Positions 62,278-64,000 of a DNA stretch of 64,000 nucleotides are shown here, piece by piece. The position numbers were made by a program, and so were the translations under genes. The notes under the pieces were generated by a model. That model did not search any database and was not told the DNA's origin. It worked only from the letters and a program-made list of their open reading frames with translations. Location: contig NZ_CP125968.1 in NCBI RefSeq assembly GCF_030067815.1, forward strand, positions 3,154,001 through 3,218,000. Reading direction: 5' to 3'. Source of the DNA: Sporosarcina thermotolerans. Its GTDB lineage: Bacteria; Bacillota; Bacilli; Bacillales_A; Planococcaceae. Position 1 is the stretch's first letter; each line of letters opens with the position of its first letter.

Positions 62278-64000
62278 TTATAGGTATTTCGCGAACCAGC
62301 CCGTCATCTCATTTAGTCTTTCGATTCGCAGATTCGGTGCACCGGTCCGCGATAGATTATGGTCTGCATCAGGGAATCTGACGAATTCCGTCTCTTTCCC
62401 CATGCTCTTTAACGTAATATAAAGCTGTTCAGCCTGTTCAATCGGGCAACGGAAATCTCTTTCAGAGTGGAGGATCAATAATGGAGTCTCCACATTTTCC
62501 GCATATTTCAACGGAGAATGCTTCCATAATGTCTCTACATCCTTCATATCCGCCGCGATTTGCCATTCGCTGAAGTAATATCCGATATCGGAAACACCGA
62601 AGAAGCTGATCCAGTTACAGATCGAACGTTGTGTAACTGCTGCTTTGAAACGGTTCGTATGGCCGACAATCCAGTTCGTCATGAATCCGCCATAGCTGCC
62701 ACCTGTCACGCCGAGACGGTCTGCGTCAATCCAAACATTCTCGGAAAGTGCAGAGTCGACAGCTGCCATGATGTCCTCATAGTCGCCGCCACCGTAATCA
62801 CCACGTACAGCGTCAACGAATTCTTGGCTGTACCCATGGCTCCCGCGTGGGTTGATGTACAGGACACCATATCCACTTGCCGCAAACAGCTGCATTTCAT
62901 GGAAGAATGTGTTGCCGTACATTGCGTGCGGACCGCCATGGATATTGACGATTAATGGGTATTTCTCCCCTTCTTCGAATCCTGCCGGTTTCATAAGCCA
63001 ACCATGTACATCCCAATCTTTAGGACCTTTAAACGTTATTGCTTCCGGATGAACAAGCTCTACTTCCTTCAAATAATTATCATTGAATGAAGTGAGAGCT
63101 TTCCTTTCTCCGGTTGCAATACATTTGATAGATTTCACCAGGATGTACAGGGTCACTAATAGCGACTAACGCAAAATCACCCTCTGCATTCACATCATAT
63201 CCATAGACATGCTCGTTTTCCGGCGTAGCTGGATACAGCTCTCCTTCAAGTGTTGCGAAATAGAGACGGACATCTCCCATCGTTGAAAGTTGGAAGTACA
63301 GGTCATTGTCTTTCGTCCACACGGCGCTTGGTGCGCTTGCCGATTGCTGATGATCCGCGGCAGTATAATCCCCGACAGGTGCATCGATGCTTTCAGTGAT
63401 ATTAATTGTATTGCCCCTTTTCGTGTCGTACACATATAAATGGCCGTGTGAAGCGTTTTGGTATGCACGGTCCGAACCTACGAACGCAATATAATTGTCA
63501 TCCAATGAAAAGCGTGCGCCACCATAATAGCCCTCTTCTTCAATGATTACCGTTTCTTCCTTCGTTTCCACATTCACCAAAAAGAGTGGCTGACGGAATT
63601 CATGGTCCAAGTTTTCCTTCCGGTTCACACCGATGACAAGATGTTGGCCATCATTTGAAACCGCCTGTAATGAATGCTGGAAATTTCCTTCAGTAAATTG
63701 AGTGACCTCCTCAGTTTCAAGATTGACGAAACCGATTTGCTTGTATGAATCCTGTGGCAATAAACCGACGCCATCCATTTTGTACTTCATTTTCGTAACG
63801 CGTACTGGTTCAGGCTTCTTTTTATCGTTCTTTTCTTCTTTGAAACTGAAGTCCCTGCCTTCTTTTAGCGATGCGTCAAACCAGATTTTTGTACCGCAAG
63901 GAGACCATTGGAAGCTTGAAACGCCTTTATCAAAAGACGTTGCTTTTTTTGCTTCTCCACCACGTACAGGCAGAATATACAGCTGATTTTTATCGTCGCG
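62278..64000 (-). CDS. S9 family prolyl oligopeptidase / acylaminoacyl-peptidase (5' part beyond window, frameshifted)
   Basis: Cytoplasmic serine peptidase cleaving short peptides. From the window edge inward: beta-propeller repeats (GVSSFQWSPCGTKIWF; HSLQAVSNDGQHLVIGV), then after a frame break at 63117-63123 the alpha/beta hydrolase domain with INIHGGPHAMYG-type oxyanion region (VNIHGGPHAMYG), nucleophile GGSYGG, acid in HSERDFRCP and His in DADHNLSR. As read, one base is extra (or two missing) near GTATTGCAACC; corrected, it reads IATGERKALTSFND. The catalytic triad is complete. Confidence 0.9.

Noticed and set aside
1..64000. tRNA or rRNA genes, complete insertion sequences, integrase genes
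   Set aside because: None could be recognised on either strand; the mobile-element signals are limited to short repeats and relics.

Overview
The window is chromosomal DNA of a low-GC, motile Gram-positive bacterium of the order Bacillales, most like the Planococcaceae (Sporosarcina/Lysinibacillus relatives). This is inferred from protein character, strong AGGAGG ribosome sites, lipoprotein cytochrome c, FliW/CsrA control of flagellin, SigD-type promoters, and a gene order matching the Bacillus subtilis block degV-comFA-comFC-yvyF-flgM-flgN-flgK-flgL-fliW-csrA-hag // flaG-fliD-fliS-fliT-hpf-secA-prfB-cccB-ftsE-ftsX-ctpB. Nearly everything is on the minus strand, so the block reads from high to low coordinates.

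Layout. 1-15.6 kb: ctpB end, a thioredoxin-like protein with a membrane partner, an M23 peptidase with FtsEX, cccB, prfB (programmed frameshift), secA, hpf, a PilZ protein, a chemoreceptor, and flaG-fliD-fliS-fliT. 15.7-48.5 kb: about 33 kb of accessory DNA lies exactly between flaG and hag, which adjoin in B. subtilis. It holds a gamma-glutamyltransferase; a nine-gene uptake and acyl-CoA operon (AMP ligase, SDR, hydrolase, KAS III-like enzyme, Liv-type ABC transporter) behind a 1066-residue STAND/BTAD regulator; a mixed stretch of stress, acetyltransferase and phage-like genes; a cysteine-containing second flagellin flanked by two flagellin 3'-exon relics with group I intron sequence; and a cluster (wHTH-LicC-LicA fusion, flavoprotein, LicC-like nucleotidyltransferase, CDP-glycerol-transferase-like protein, GT2-TPR glycosyltransferase) that probably decorates flagellin. 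48.6-57.3 kb: hag, csrA, fliW, flgL-flgK-flgN-flgM, yvyF, comFC, comFA, degV. 57.6-64 kb: an enoyl-CoA hydratase, a TetR-controlled ABC-2 exporter with two mirror-image operators, two small genes and an S9 peptidase.

Two families of strictly periodic intergenic arrays stand out: a 21-bp family (17.9 and 27.7 kb) and a 20-bp family (53.8, 56.3 and 58.5 kb). All lie at gene 3' flanks. A GC-rich MITE-like repeat occurs twice and a palindromic repeat twice.

Caution: at least 18 genes, many of them essential or conserved, carry single-base frameshifts (20 sites, mostly in short homopolymers). This looks like residual sequencing indels, not mass gene decay. These genes are annotated end to end as one CDS with the break marked. 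Only the prfB frameshift is judged biological.
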